Shown: positions 28,701 through 43,700, numbered from the stretch's first letter. The stretch: DNA of 64,000 nucleotides from Anarhynchus alexandrinus (GCA_008711295.1 VUYV01000045.1:2432842-2496841); one strand, 5' to 3'. Notes: generated from the letters alone by a model not told the origin. Numbers and translations: made by a program.

Positions 28701-31700
28701 GATGCAGAGGAGCACGGGCACAGGCACATCCACCACAGGGTAGCTGACATGCTGAAAGCTTGTCAAGCTTGTACAAGCTCTCTTGCAAAATACCTTACAA
28801 GAGCTATGAGCATAAGGTCTATCCCTCATTAATTTGAACCCACAAAGGTTTGATTCTTAATCTGTAATGCCGCCAGTTCCCAGGGCTGAAAGTTCATTCA
28901 GACTGATGCATTGATAAGGCGCAGGTTTTAAGATGGTTGAAAGAGCTAAAACACACTTTTAATCCTCAGAAAAGCAGTGAGTTTTAATTTCAAAATGCTT
29001 TCATTTTGCAATCTGTCTCCAAGCAAAGATCCCAGCAGTTTGTTAATAGAATAGCACAGGATTATAGATTTGAATTGTGTTTCATCTCAAACTGTGTACA
29101 TATACACCATGTAGTTTATGCAGACACTTACCCCATACCATGGGTTATTAAACCAATGAAGAAAACCACAAAGAGATGATGAGTATACCAGAACACCTCA
29201 TAGCATGACCTTCTGATGAGCTCGGTGGATGAAGTCATGATCAGAATTAAAGCCACAGTTATCACAACTCCAGTTATTCCAGCTACGGTGGTTAGTACCT
29301 CTCCTGTTGTGTTCTGGAATAAGAATACATTATAAGTATTAGTATTAGTAGTTATTGTTGGTATAATGGTTATTTTTATTACTGCTTCTGTTACTATTAC
29401 TGTTGTTACTGTTGTTGCTATTACCTATGAAGCCAAAATCTAAAACAGATTTTCAGCATAGGAACAAAACCAGAACAAGATATGGAGGCGAGGCTCACCT
29501 CCATTTACCACAGAAGAGCATGGAAAAACATCCCTCTGCTCTATTTCTACTCAGGCTTGTCCCAGACAGATGTGTAAATGTTTGCTACCACTTATTTGTT
29601 TCAGGAATTGAAAGGAGGAAATTAGACAGTCTCATTGGTACTTTTACCTGTTTTGCTTATGTAAAAGTGTTTCAGAAAAAAAGGAAAATAATTAGAGAAA
29701 TTAGAATATTAAATCTAGAGATATAATAAGCAAAACAGCACTAGAAATCAGCTTATTCATGTGAGGGTGATAAAATGAGGTGCTAAGACACCTGCAACCA
29801 TAAAGGTGTGGGTCTGTTTTGTGCTTATTTTTCTTCAAAGTTTGTGGTGTTTTAGCAGCCCTGAAATGGTGTATTAAAATGCATGCTCTCATTTAGCTAA
29901 ATAGCATATCTCATTTACCTGTTCCTTACATTTACATGGAGATACACTGGGTAATACTTGTGTTTATTTTTTAAAAGACATATTTACAATTTTATGCATG
30001 TCCATGATGAAACATTAATATGCTGGGCTAGAACGTGTTCCTTCTTGTTCATGACTCACAGACATCAGCACAGGTCTGTTACATCTGTCTAAACCCACCA
30101 AAATAAACTGAAGTGAGAATGAAGATGTATTTTGAACACAACAGTCAGATGCTGATCTCAGTTATAAAGTGCAAATCGTGAAGAACAGCAGTAAAAATCT
30201 CACACGCAAGATGAGACTCAAGCTAAATATGCCAGCTGAGTGTAAATGAAGTCCCCATTTGGCCTGCAAAGCATATATATCTGTTTTCCTGGTGCTGATG
30301 CGCAGGAATGAAGGAGCTCAGCATGCCTTCTGGATCCTGAGTTTGTTCTACAGGTTAATACACTAGAAGAAAAAAAAGCCCTATATTGTACTTGTAAAGT
30401 GCACTCATTTGATATGGAAATCCTAGAGGTGATAAAATTCCACAATGCCATTTTTACAGTCACTTTTTACAGTAAAATCATTCTTTCAAATGTTCACACT
30501 TGACAGCACACAGTACATTTTCAAATTGGTGCCTGTGAAGAGTGTGTTCAGATCCTATTACATATTAACAGCATTGATCTAGGTGATATTTTGAACATTT
30601 CCACTACAGTGGCTAGTTTGAATGTTGAGATTAAACAAGGGAAAATGTCAAAGACACTTAGTACATTGCTACTACAGGGGTAGGATGAAACTGAAAAGAA
30701 AGCCTGAATTGTTCCTCTCAGAACTTTCTTCTCTGAAGTTAGAAGCAATCTTTTATTTGCTTGCCTTAATAATTTATTAATTCTGAGCGTAGCTACTGAG
30801 ACACAAGTGGGCGATAAAAGAAATATAAATATTAGAGGTTAAAGTAAAATCTAGGCTGTAAATTGGAAGGTAATTGTGGGATGTATTACTGTGAAAAATC
30901 TAGGAAAGGATCTCAAAAAATGCTAGCCTTCCATCTCAAGGGTATTTAGGATCTTAATGCTAATTAGAGGCCTACTTCACAATTATATCACCATGGGAAG
31001 GCTTAGTGGAGAAAAAAATGCATCCTGAAAGATGGTAGGTTCCTGTTCAGAGCTGTGAGCTGTGAGCTTTGTTCTGTTCCTGAGGAACATCTCACATGCA
31101 TGTGGTGAGAGTGGGCACTGGGGCTACTGAAAGACACTGGAGCTGAGTCCTTGGCTTGCGGTCCTGTTCTGATAAACCTGACTGCTTCACTGCTTCACAC
31201 TGACAACAAGACTTTTGTATTCATACCATTGAGACCATTAATTTGCTTCTTCTTGATTTTCTTCAAACTTGAGAATTGTTTACTTGCTTGTTTTCAAAGA
31301 TGCAAAAATCACACTATCTAAATTGGAAAGGAACTGAGAAAAAGCAGGACAAAATGCCTTGTAACGGAAAAGTACTATCGAATCCTACTGATGGTTGTCC
31401 AGCCATGATCTTACTTTGTTTCTTGTTTCAGTGAGGCACCCCAAGGACCAAAAGAGCCTGACTCCATGATGTTCAAACAGTCGTTATTGCATGCTGGCTA
31501 TGTGGGAATTTTCTAAAGAGCAGAAATAATGCATGCGGGAGTCTCACCAGGGCCATTTCAACCCTGGAGTATATAACAGTATACAACAGGGTATAACAGT
31601 ATACACAAGCAAACATGTAACATAAATGTGATGTATAGTACAATGGAATAAAGAAAAAAGCTGCTTAACTTTTGCATGTTTTACATGCGCACCTTGCAGA

Positions 31701-34700
31701 ATGGGTCTGGTTTTCTTTATGCTATGAGTATTATGAGGAAGAGCTTATAATGCTGTTGTGAGATGGCCAAGGAAACGGACAGGAGGCACAGTCACTTTTC
31801 TCCCCAAAGCAAGCAGAACCATTTATTTACAGGGCTGAGGTGCCCATAGTCCTGCTTGGCTCGGGAGAGCACACAGCAGCACTTGGTTCTCCATGCACTG
31901 CTTCCTTTGTGCTGCAAGGGGGTTTTTGCGCGTGCTCTTCCCTGGGCAGCCACAGTCGACATGTAACAGGGCAGAATCAGCCCTCAGGTTGGGAAAATAC
32001 TGCACAACCATGGGGAGAGACAAATAGCAACTGTGATAGAAATACTGTTAAGTGCTATTGCTGTTGCGGGTTTTGTTGTTGGTTTTTTTTTTTCCTTTCT
32101 GGAAAGAAGTTGTGTTTGGTCCGTGTATTGATAGTTTAGTTTAGAATTTTTTTAAAATTCTTTGCAGGTTCATTTCATTGTCTACTATTCACAACACTCC
32201 TTATCCTCCGCCCTAGCTGTCTCCTGACAAACTAATTAAAATACTGTAGACATTTCTTTGAGCTTAGTAACCTGAAAATTGCAGCTCTGAGTAAGTGTTT
32301 TCAGCTGAAATTGAGGTTAACCTTTGGCAGCACCTTCTCGCTCTGGTTAAAAGGCTTTGAAATACAGTTTTACCGACAATAGAATCCACAGAGGAAAACT
32401 TTTTAGATGAAGAAAACCAAAAAGTGACAGCTTACCGTTTCGTAGGTCCTGATTGGGTTCAAGTAGCTTTCATTTGGGCTTTTGCCAAGGCCAGAAAGTT
32501 TATTCCGTAACTCCCCAGCTTCCTTCGACTGGCTGGTATGATACCGCTCGATGTTGATCAAGTGGGCAACAATATGGATGGCTGCATGAGAGAAAGAGTG
32601 GTGTGACATTACAGACACATTTGTACGTGCCCACAGTGCCAGAAGGAACTTCATTAAGCACACTACGAACTATTTGAAAAGCTTGGGCCTAACTTGAGAG
32701 CTTTGCATGGGTTAAGCTGACAATAAAAGGAAAATTTTATTAAATACGTGTCTAACATGAAGCAGCTGCTTCACAATGGAGAGAAGAGGATCAGCTCCAG
32801 GGTCATCTCCCATGTTTACAGTCAAGTGCCCTACAGTCTTGTGTCATCAAAGGAGGACCTCTTGAGAGATGATATAAAGGTGTTTGCCTCTGATTTTAAA
32901 TTGTTCAAAATGAGGTAAACTGATTAAAATCCCTACTTTTTAATTAATATACTAGGATGTGCCATGGTGTAATACTGCTCCGCAGGACAGTAATTTGCTC
33001 GTTTTAGGCATAGAGCAGTTTGCAACTTTCACCAGCAATATTTAAGAGAAACATCCAAAATCTGTCCCCTATTAACAAGTAGCTATAGCATTACTTTATG
33101 CAGGTGGATCCTGTGGAAGCAACAGGAAGTATGATTTTAAGGGAGAAGTCTGAATCACAATGTTAGATCTGATTTGTCCTGGCCATCGTGTATCACCTGT
33201 ACTTCTGGCCCGCTCCCAAAAGGTATATGAAATGGTCAGTTTAGAAAAATGCCTTAGAGTGAAGTAAGAACTCCACTGTAATTCTTTTCCTGAATGGACA
33301 GATGACAATTTCAAAAGCAGGAAAAAGGAAGGACTTTGTTTTATTATTGGCTAACATAGATAAAGTTGTAATCATGCTAGGTGCAGAGTTTCAGTATTCA
33401 ATATGAGAGATTCTCAAATCCATTACTGGAAAGTTGTGATTAATGCAAAATATTAAATGCCAAGGGATGAAAAAATGACAATGAAAAACAATTACATATT
33501 TACAGTAGAGCTATTAGGATATGCTATTTCTAGTTTTTATAATTAGTTTCCCGTTATCATCTCTCCTTCAGTGTTTTATCTGTTCCTGTTCCTGACCATT
33601 TAAAAAGCCTTTCTAAAAGGCAGTATTTGTAGTAAACCAAATATGATCCACTTCCCTGAACAATATTATCTCAAAAGATTTTTTCCACTTTTCCTCTTTT
33701 CTTCTTTCTTCTTTTTTCCTTTTTTCTTTTTTATTTTTCTCTTCTCTTCTCTTCTCTTCTCTTCTCTTCTCTTCTCTTCTCTTCTCTTCTCTTCTCTATC
33801 TTTTCTTCCTTCTTGCCTCTTTCTTATTCCTTCTTTCCTCTTCCTCTTTCTTCTCTCCTCTTCTTCTTCTTTCCTTCTTTTTCCTTTTTTAATTGTAACT
33901 ATTTGCACAAAACTAATGTCTTACTGTGCTAGTCAGTGTGTAATCGTAGATGAAAACACAGGATTAAATGCATAAGGTCTTTGGTATTGCTAAGTCTTTT
34001 AGGTGCCTATCCACTTAGTGATCTCCCTCACTCTGCATGCCGGAGACCAACTCCTCTGCAGTGCCTGGGGAGAGCTGTGGGCATGGGAATAAGAGTTGAG
34101 GTAGGATGCCGGCCATGGAAGTGCTTAAAGCAGCCACTGTGAAAGGGTAAAAGATTGCACTCTTCCCCCCAGCAGTAGGTTAGCCCACATGTCCAGGCTG
34201 GAGGGAGGTTACTTTCAGTCTGTTCTTCTGAGGTGATCCTTCTGGAGCAATAGATGCACTGTGGTTGGTTGACTGTCAAGTTGCACTTCATTCAAAATAT
34301 AATGTCAGCTTAGGGACTCCCCCCTGCCATTCCCTAACACCTGCTTCACCTCATTGCCCCATGCTTAGGTGCTCACTGGGAGATGAAAGACCTATTTTAA
34401 AATCCTTGTTACATTAAATTTAAAGTAGGGCTTTAAACCAAATCGCATGTCCTAGTCACTGGGCTGACTGGTTGTTCTCTTGTGAGCTGTCTCCTGATGA
34501 AACCCTTAATAAAAATAATAAAATATTTATCGATGCAAGCATCCCAAGTGAATATCCTGAGCACCCAAACTGAAAAATCAAGCTCCCATTTTTTCTGAAT
34601 CTTTGGCCCAATGAATAATAAATTATTTATACAAGCTGGAATGGCTTCAGCAGAATGGAGACTGAATCCAAATGGGTATGAACTGCCCAGAGATAAAATG

Positions 34701-37700
34701 AGCGTGGAAATTAGAAGACAGATTCAAGCCATCAAAGGAATGAGACTCTAAAATAACCTTTCAATAAATGGGATAATGGGATCAAGCAATCTAAGCAGCT
34801 TTCAGCTGAAGGTTGGTCATTTTATGAAATAGCATATATGACGTGACTGTGAGCATTAGAGGGTATTGGACTCAGTGACCCAGCATGTCCTGCGTACGTT
34901 GTTATGGATTAGGTGCTGCATGTGAAACAACCTGGCCAGTGTCAGGCAGAAGATGGTCCCTGGAGCCTGCACATGAGAGGGTGCTCCCAGCACCTCGGCA
35001 GTGCCAGGACGCTGGAAGGAAGGTTTCACAAGCAACAAGTGGAGTGAGATGTGTGGATTCAGACTGTCAAAAGCCGGAGAGGCTCTGAGCTGCAGGGTTT
35101 AGGTGGCAGCTGTGTGGGGGCTGTGGCAATCTGTTCCCCAGCGTACAACTGATGTATAAGCAGTATATAAACACCATTTATGTATTTAAGTGTAACAGCA
35201 CTTTTAAGTGCTGAGTGGGAAGGAGGGGGAGCTGTTTCTACTGGGGGCTCCTTTCAGAACAGATGTTTTGGCCTGGTAAGGATGTTATCAGATCCAGCTG
35301 GAAGGGAACCAAGTCATTGCTTGATGAGGACCTGATTTCTCTGACATCTGAAAGAGCTCACTTGGAGGACGGGAGTGCAGGGTAATGAACCGCTGCCTGC
35401 GGTAGGTTGCAGAGTTACATGCTGCATGTAGTCTGGTACTGGACTAAGGGAAAGAAGAGAGAAAACTTTCAAAGGATGGAAAGCCCGGACAATGAATCCG
35501 ATCGGACTTCTGCTGAGCAGTTGTATCTTGGCATCTGCTAGTGATTACTGATGCAATCAGTAATGGTGCTTGTGCCTCTTGTCCCTACCTGCAGGATGCT
35601 CTTTATAACTCCAATATGACATAATCGTCACCATAGCCTTGGGATCAGGTGAGTTTCGCAACTGTGATCCACAGCGTTGTTTTACCAAGGGTTCACTGCA
35701 GCACATAAATTGCAAGTTTTGGAATATCCTTGCTCACTTAAAATAGGAACATTGTCTAGAGGTGGTGGTTCGAATCTGTGTTCAGAGCATAACACACTTT
35801 CTCTCTTTCACCTTCAAAACCCACAGATTTTTCTACAGATTGCGAAATCTTCATGTGAAATGATGACATTTCTGTTGTTTGGAAGGCTATGAAATCTTTC
35901 ACTTTCCTCAAAGTGCAGGACTGTACATGATTTGTACAAATTCCTGTCATGTCAGCAGCGGCAGGAAACCTAGTGCTATCTGGTATATGTAGAGTGTTGA
36001 GAATGAAATGAGGTGGTAGATTCTTCCAGACAGAGGTCCACATTGCCTAGCAGAGTATTTGCAATCTTGAACGGAAAAAAACTGTGGGGTGAGTAGACAT
36101 AACTTCCCAAGAAGGTCTCAAGCCTAAGGTTTAATGAAGGGCAATCATGTTGCAACTTTTCCCTGGAAGAAGAGATCCACTTTCTGGAGCTTAACCTAGA
36201 AAGATTTTTCTTCAGGCTATTAAAGGACACCGTTTTGCCCATCTACATGTTGTTCTGCTTTACTGTGTTACTGTCAGTGGAAACATCATCATGTCCTCTT
36301 CTTTAGGATTTGCCACATCTTCCCTTTGGGTGACATGCCCTCCAGCTTTCATCTAACAGGTAGAGGGTATTACAAGCGTAGAAGACTTCCAGAATGAACA
36401 GGAGACGTCTTTTCTGCAAGTTATTCTGTGGTAGCTGTTAACGTACAGAGTATAATGATACACTGGAAAATATTAACATTCAAACTAATGATGTACTGAA
36501 TACGTTGGTTTACCTGAGTCTCCCGTGATCTCAAATATTGCCTAGAGTGTTATTAGATTAATACTTCTCATGATTTTTTGTGTGCTGCTGGGAAAAAATG
36601 ATGCAATCTAAAAGTGAATTATAGCTGGATGGTAAGAGTAATGCAAAGATCTAATTCCATTTTCAATGTGGTTCATTTAATGTACAATAGTTGTAGCAGA
36701 CTAAAAAGTCTGGCACTGGATACGTTGCCATTAGCTAAAATATTTTACATCCCTAAAGTGCATTTTCTGAAGGTCCTTTACATCTGCAGTGTGTAGAATT
36801 TACTAAGCAATTCCAAAATTAATATGCAGATTTCTGAAATCTGAGCTTACAACAGTTGTTTTTTTTTTCCCCCTGCACCACTTATCTAAGTTAACCACGA
36901 GGGCAAAGTTTAAGGTATTACATCTCAGGATTTTCAGTTCAACTTTTTCCTCATTCTGCACAACCAAATATGAAGTACGGAATAAATCATGCAATCTTTT
37001 AAACAAAGTTCTTTTTTATAAGTGTGCATGAAAACTGAAGGATTTTGACTGTTTTTAACAATATCTGGAACCTTTGAAGCACTTAACATACATTACTTTG
37101 TATTTGACCCCAAGAAGTTTTATCTAGTCCACCTCTGAGATCAAATAAAAGGTTTTATTGGAAGGAGGGAGGGAGGAAAAGGGTTGCTATTAGAGCATGA
37201 TGTTTACTGTACATATTCTTAAATACAAAGAGATGTAATTAAATTATCTTGAAAGTCTGGTCGATTTAGCTAGTCTTATTCAGCCAATTGTGCCTTCAGT
37301 GAAGCATGCACAACTTTCATTGAACTAAGCAGAAATTGCATGTGTTTATCTGAGGACAAGATTTCACTCTCTCTTTTCCTGCATGCCTGTGCAGGATAAT
37401 AATGAAATTGGAGCTTGCTGCAAGCAGTTAAATGTTTTAGTTAACCAACCCATCATATTAAAATCAAAGGGTCAAATCCTGGCCTTTCTGCCCGCAGTGA
37501 AGAGAAGGGCTTTGCAAGCAGCTAACCCAGGCACAGGGAATTCTGTCCCTGACCAAGCCCAGCTGGTTTTGCCACCCACTGCCTTGTACCTTTTCTAGTT
37601 GCACAGAACCTTTAATTCAGCTTCATGTTGTTTGTGTGGACTAAAAAAGTGCAGATTACGTAAAAATTTCAACAACAGTGACCACACACATACTTGCATT

Positions 37701-40700
37701 GGATTTGGTTTTTTTTTTTTTAGAATGGTTATAAACATCAAAGAAGAACATGACTCGGACCATTTTTTTATCCTAGCTGGAAGCTTATAATCTTTAATTT
37801 AATGTAGTTTCCTTCCTAGTTGTCCTGGTTTGAGGTAAAACAGAACCAATTTTGTTCAGTAACTTCGCTTCTTAGCTGGGCCTCTTCTAACTACTCAAAC
37901 TCCATCAGTATCGGTACAGTACANNNNNNNNNNNNNNNNNNNNNNNNNNNNNNNNNNNNNNNNNNNNNNNNNNNNNNNNNNNNNNNNNNNNNNAGCTGGA
38001 AGCTTAAGTAGCTAATTTGGCCTAAACCACGACACTAGTACTTGCACTAAGTCTGGATTTAAACAATCTGACTGAAAAAAATGCAGTTTAATGGAAATTT
38101 GTTTTTCTGTAATTTCTGGAAGTACAACACTGAGATATCAGCTAAACCTCTCTTGAAGATAAGCATCTGCTTTCCTGAAAACTTCATTGCTTACACAAAA
38201 ATGTTACTCAGATCACCAAAGCCCTTCACATAGCCACCACTACCAAAATGTGCTTGAAAATGGAAAGGTTTTCTAGTATTTTTAGCTATAAATTTCACGA
38301 TGCTTGCCAGAAGCCAAACACACCTGACATCACTATACTTCTGTCTCCATTTTGCATGTTTTTAAAGAAAATCACACTGCTGGAATTTTTAAGGAGCAAG
38401 AACCACCATTTCAAACAGCCTAACTACAAAGAACCTTGCTGTCCTTCCCCTACTTTCCCTTAATTGCTTAAGCTTTATTTATATCATAATTCAAAAGACT
38501 GTTGGAACAATATATCACGTTTCTGCAAACATCAAACAAACACAAGAAGCAGTTTGTTCTTCAAAATGTGCACCCTATACCAAGGTAAAAAAAAAAAAAG
38601 ACACAAACCAACAAAACTATCCTCCCCAACACTGCTCACTTCAGAAAATGTATGAGAAAATGTATGAATGTACTGTCTTATGAGGGTGCAAACAATGCAG
38701 TAAGAGAGAGGAGTTGTACAAAACATTATTTACTATCTTTTGTAGATATCTTTAGGTTTCAGACAACCAACTCTCAATTGAAAAGTCTCTTTTGCATTAG
38801 GAAGCATAGAATGATTTGCACTGATCAAACTGAGAGTGCATGAAACTATGATTTTATTCTAGCAGAGTTACAGGTCTATAAGGAAGATTTATTAGAGGGT
38901 GAATAACTCCCAGACAGCTCTTATCACAGACAGGCATGCAGAACGCAGGAAGCCAAACTAAGCAGAATTCCCTTTACTGAATTTTCAATGATGCCCTTGA
39001 TTATAGATAGCATTGTTTACTCTCTCTCTTTCCTCCAACTTCCCTCTTCCACTAGTCTCTAATTATATCCCTTTATGACCTGACCAATTAAAGCCTGCTC
39101 TTGAATTTGTATTAGAGCTGATGAAAAATTAAAGGTACAGATGTAGTTTTTCCAAGGCCACGCGCACCTCAGCTGAGCTGGCTGCCTGTTAGAAACCAGA
39201 CAATACTAATGTTGCTCTGACTATTTTTAGCACGCTATTAAATAAATATGCTGGAATAACACCACCTGGCAAGCTGAGATGAATACATGTTACTTTTATA
39301 ATAAAGGAGTCTACAATTTTATATTGTGGGGGTAAGCTCGCTGATCTGATCTGCAAATTGGTTTAACTTCTTGCTGCCACATTTAGGCTATTGATCATAC
39401 AGGGGAGAACATTCATTTAACTAAGAATTACTAAATTGCAATAGACTAATAGGAGTTGACTATGCTTTTGTGTAACAAAAGGCAATATAGGTAGTACTTG
39501 GATAAATAATGTGTCAGTTGAGAGGAAAATGGCATCTATTTACACATCATTTTAACACTGTTAGATTTTATAAAAAGGGACTCAATATACTTGTGGGTAC
39601 CTCTTTACTCTGAAACATTGCTTTTCTGTCACAGTATGTGCTGTAGATTGTATTTTTTTTATGAATTTGAAATTTAATTTCAGTCAACTGAGTTTCTGTC
39701 CATTCTGTATTTTTTTTATGAATTTGAAATTTAATTTCAGTCAACTGAGTTTCTGTCCATTCTTTACCAAAGTCCGACTATACAGCAATGTAGTGTTTTC
39801 CCAAATTTGATATTTGTTTCTCGCTTGTCTGTTAGGGAAGCAGGAGTTCATAAGTTGCCGTGTTTTGTTCATTAGACTTCCCTGTATTTTGTTTTCTTCC
39901 TCAAATATCTCATCAACTATTTGTCCATTTCCTATTCTGGAAAAAAACCCAACCCAGATAACAACCCAACAATGAACCCTCATTTTCTCCTTAGAGAGTG
40001 ACAGAATTAAATAATGGTGCTTTCTGTCATTTCATATCAGCTCCTGGGTCTTTTGCCTTGGAATTACCGAAGCCATAAAGTAATCATTTTTCTGATAGAG
40101 TTGCACTTCCCAAACTGTCCACCTTAATGCACGAGCAAACATTTTTATATGAATGCAAAAACCAAACACATAAAAGGTTTGACTGTGCAGTTTTGCTTTC
40201 TTTTTGGAGCATGACAAATTATACACCAAGTAGAAGTTGGTTAATTTACATTCCTGGGTTGATTTGTTAATTAAAGAAGCAATGTTGCGTTCTGTAGGAA
40301 TCTGCTTTATACTGAAACTGAGCTCTGATAAATGAATGGACATGACAGATAAGTAAATCTTCATAATACACTTTAAGATGCACGTTCTCATCCCCCAGCC
40401 TTCCCCTCTGAATTCTACATACAAAGGACAAATTTTAGCTATTGATTCCTGATGGCAATCCTGACTTCATATTCTTCTCTCACTGTACAGGGACATTAAC
40501 AGCCTATACACGCAAAAGCACCTCCTTCATGTAGGCTGAAAAAAATATTGGGACCAGGATCCACCCTGACAGCCTGGGAATAGAACTGTTACCCTGCAAT
40601 GTCTTATGCTTGCAAATAACCCTAGTTAACTCCTGTGTCTCCTTCATGTTTTCTAAGAGAACTATCTGCCCCAGATACCTCTCCGTCTCTATGTGCTTAT

Positions 40701-43700
40701 GTCCTTCCTCATATTCTCTTTCATTCTTCCTTCTTTGCACATCCCTCTTCCCCACACTATCTCCTGTTCCCCTCATGTCCTCTGAATTCGTACAAGCTTC
40801 GGTCTTCTCCAGGTCCTTTAACAACTTGGGGAACAGGAAGGTGCCATGGCTTTTTCCCAGCCAGGCAAACGAACACCTATAGCTCAGTAAGTCACTAGGA
40901 CCAGCAGAACAGATAATTTTTCATCTCAGGATGCAGTTATTCCCTCAAGGGCACCATTAGTTCCCTGTACCTATCACCTATTAAAAAAAAATAATTAGGA
41001 ATTTAATGTTTTTGAGACAGCTGCTTGTCTCAAATTCAGATTAAATTTATTACTGAGTTGAAAAATTATTGAAGAAGATGTATTGGTGGACAGATGAGAG
41101 GTGTGACTCCTAAGCACCATTTCCTTAGGAAATCAGACTAATGCTATGTCGTCTCCCCAAACATCTGCTCTCAGGGATTTAATGAAAGTTATTTACACTA
41201 AATGTTAAGAGCACACAAGTTGGTCACATTAACTAAGTGGCAACTAGTAGTTACTATCCAGGTTGAAAGTTTATTGACTTAACAGTCAAACTTTTCTCCA
41301 GCAAAAAAGGTTACAAATGGTTAATCAGATGGGATTCCTACACCTATTTAAAGATGCAGTCACCAAATGATTGCACTAAAATAGCACGTTTCAGAGCTGA
41401 TGGGGATTACAGCATGAGGCAGAATCACTGTGAAAGTCAAAACAGTTCAAAGGCAAAGAAGAAAAAAAAATAAAAATAAAGCTTACTTGCATTTACAGCT
41501 ATTCCATAGGCAACCATCTTGTGAAATGCGATGTTTTTGTCGAACTGTCTCCTCAGTGCTCCTCCACAGCACTTGGAGAAAAAGCAGACCTTGTTTTATA
41601 TCATTCCTATTACTATTTACAGCTCACATTTTGGAGAGGAGAAGAGAGGAGTTCAGTACATTTAAAAACGGAATGTTGAAGGAATTCAGTGGAAGTTTTG
41701 GGTTAGCCTTAACTTTGGGGCTCAGGTAACTGTTTTCGGCATAGTGACGTTCCAGGATTTCTTCAGCTGTTCAGCCTATGTAGGGGCTCAAAACCAAGTT
41801 TGATAAAATTCTGCCACATTTAGCTGTGATCTGTGAGTGTTTTTTCTGGGCTGGCGATTAACTAACTTGCTGGTATAAGGACACCAGGCTGGGCCACCAC
41901 TGCTTTGCAAGCTTAGGTTTAGCTGCACGAGCACAGCTGAACCGCTGGCAGGGCCAGCTCGCGATGAAAACATTTTAGCTGCATTCATGAAATGCGCACC
42001 CCAGGAGGGTGAGGCTGTCTAGACCTCAGGTGGCTGCACGCTTACGTGTTACTGAGCCGTCTTCCCATTATTGGAAGCGCTGGATGGTGGTGTGCTCATG
42101 GCCAGCTGGGTGCCTCTGCCTGCTGGGAGCCAGCCTGGGGCCGGGGCGGGCAGCCACCAGCCAAAACTAACAACACTCTGCTGGAACCTAGACAGCCCTC
42201 GCGGACCTAATTCAGTCTCTGAACAGTGTTCGGGGTGTCTGGATTGCTCGCTTGAGCTGGCGGAGTGCCATGCCAAAGATCCCGACATTTATCCACATTG
42301 TTTCCTAGCTAATAGCTCTTCCAAAAATCTGGAGCACCGCGGGGTGCAGTGCCAAGACACAGCACCTCCTCGGAGAGTCACTGGATCCAGCCCTGTGCTG
42401 ACCATGCTGGAGCCAGTCAAGTTGCTCCGTACCGTGCTCCTCAAGAGCAGAATATTGTCCAGAAGAGCAAAATTTGATTATCTGTAAGAAGAGTTTCAGT
42501 TCTCTGAGTTCTTACTCAGCATCTAAGTGGGCATGCAAATATTTTATGTTGATTCACAAACTGATTCAGAAGTCCAACAAGACCTTTTTTTTCTTAGATG
42601 CTCAGCTCCTGGACTCAAGCAATTATAAAACACTGTTGATTCCCAGCCTAAAGACTGCTGGAAATTTAACTCTAACTCTGAAGGAAAAAAGAGGCAGAAC
42701 TTAAATAAATAAGAACCAGCTTACAGTAAAATAAATTAATGTTAGGATTTCTAAATTCCTGTTGTTCTTGGAGTCATGAAGTGATCAGTGATTTTTTACC
42801 CAACTGCGTGGTATTGGAATTGCTCTGACTATAATGGTTGACTCCAAGTTGAAGCTATAGCTAGTAGAGCTAAAGCCTTAAGTACTTCCTATGCATGATG
42901 CTGAGGTTAATGTAAATGTCTCTGAGCAGATGACCACTCCATTACAAAAACACATGTTTACAAGAAAGGAAGACCTGAATGGCGGCCACACAGACAGAAG
43001 GTTTTAAACACGTTCCATATTATCCTTATGACACTTTTATCTATCTGCACATTTTCTCTCTCCAATTTTCACTTTGCAGCTACACAGGACACACATGATG
43101 GATACGTATTTTCTCCATTTGGCCAAGTTGCATTATTACGTCGGCTTTTTGTAGCTCCTCACTTTTCACTTCATGACACCATGCTATGCAGCGGCTGCCA
43201 AAATCAGTGTTGCATTCAGAGCACTGCGTTAAACAAGCCATTTGTTTCTCTTCAGTCATGAATACTGACAATTTAAATGTTAATAACTAGGCAATAGTGT
43301 ACAGACTTCTCTATCAAAAATTAAAATTCCTTGGAAAATGTTTGATATGGATAATACTGCTGAACTATGGAAATAAAAAAGGGAGGATAATATGGCTATT
43401 TGAGAAATGGTACTTACAATGCTTGCTCCTCTTAAGAATGAAATCAGGTTTCTACTGACTGGTAACAGGATTAGCATGCAGTTAAAATTAAGGCACGTTG
43501 CAGAAGCTCTTGCCCAAGCCAGGGTTGACTGTACGTATAACAGTATAAAGAAATTAAATTACAAGCTTGCTATAGAAAGAGCAAAAGAAAGAAAATACTA
43601 TATTAACATAATACTGTTATATGGGAAAATTACTGTTGAAGCATCAGAAATATTATTATGGAGGATGTAAATAAAATAAGACTATGCATATGTTCTTCTT

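Larger units (their letters stand above)
32582..41486 (-). other. NOX3: NOX3 intron 4
   Basis: 8905 assembled bases, the longest intron. It holds the TTCTC tract (33680-33890), the LTR insertion with a 70-base assembly gap (37821-38034) and the 57-bp tandem duplication (39649-39762). The true length is unknown because of the gap. Confidence 0.88.

Noticed and set aside
33643..33975. 110- and 80-codon frames on opposite strands
   Set aside because: Produced by the TTCTC tract; low-complexity Ser/Phe/Leu or Lys/Glu/Arg runs.
34490..34910. Repeat-like stretch in intron 4 ending GTATTGGACTCAGTGACCCA
   Set aside because: The ending faintly resembles an old CR1/L3 tail, but the match was too poor to annotate.
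42071..42487. 138-codon plus-strand frame, the longest in the window
   Set aside because: GC-rich segment of intron 3 in which stops are rarer; opposite strand is open too, and no family resemblance was seen.
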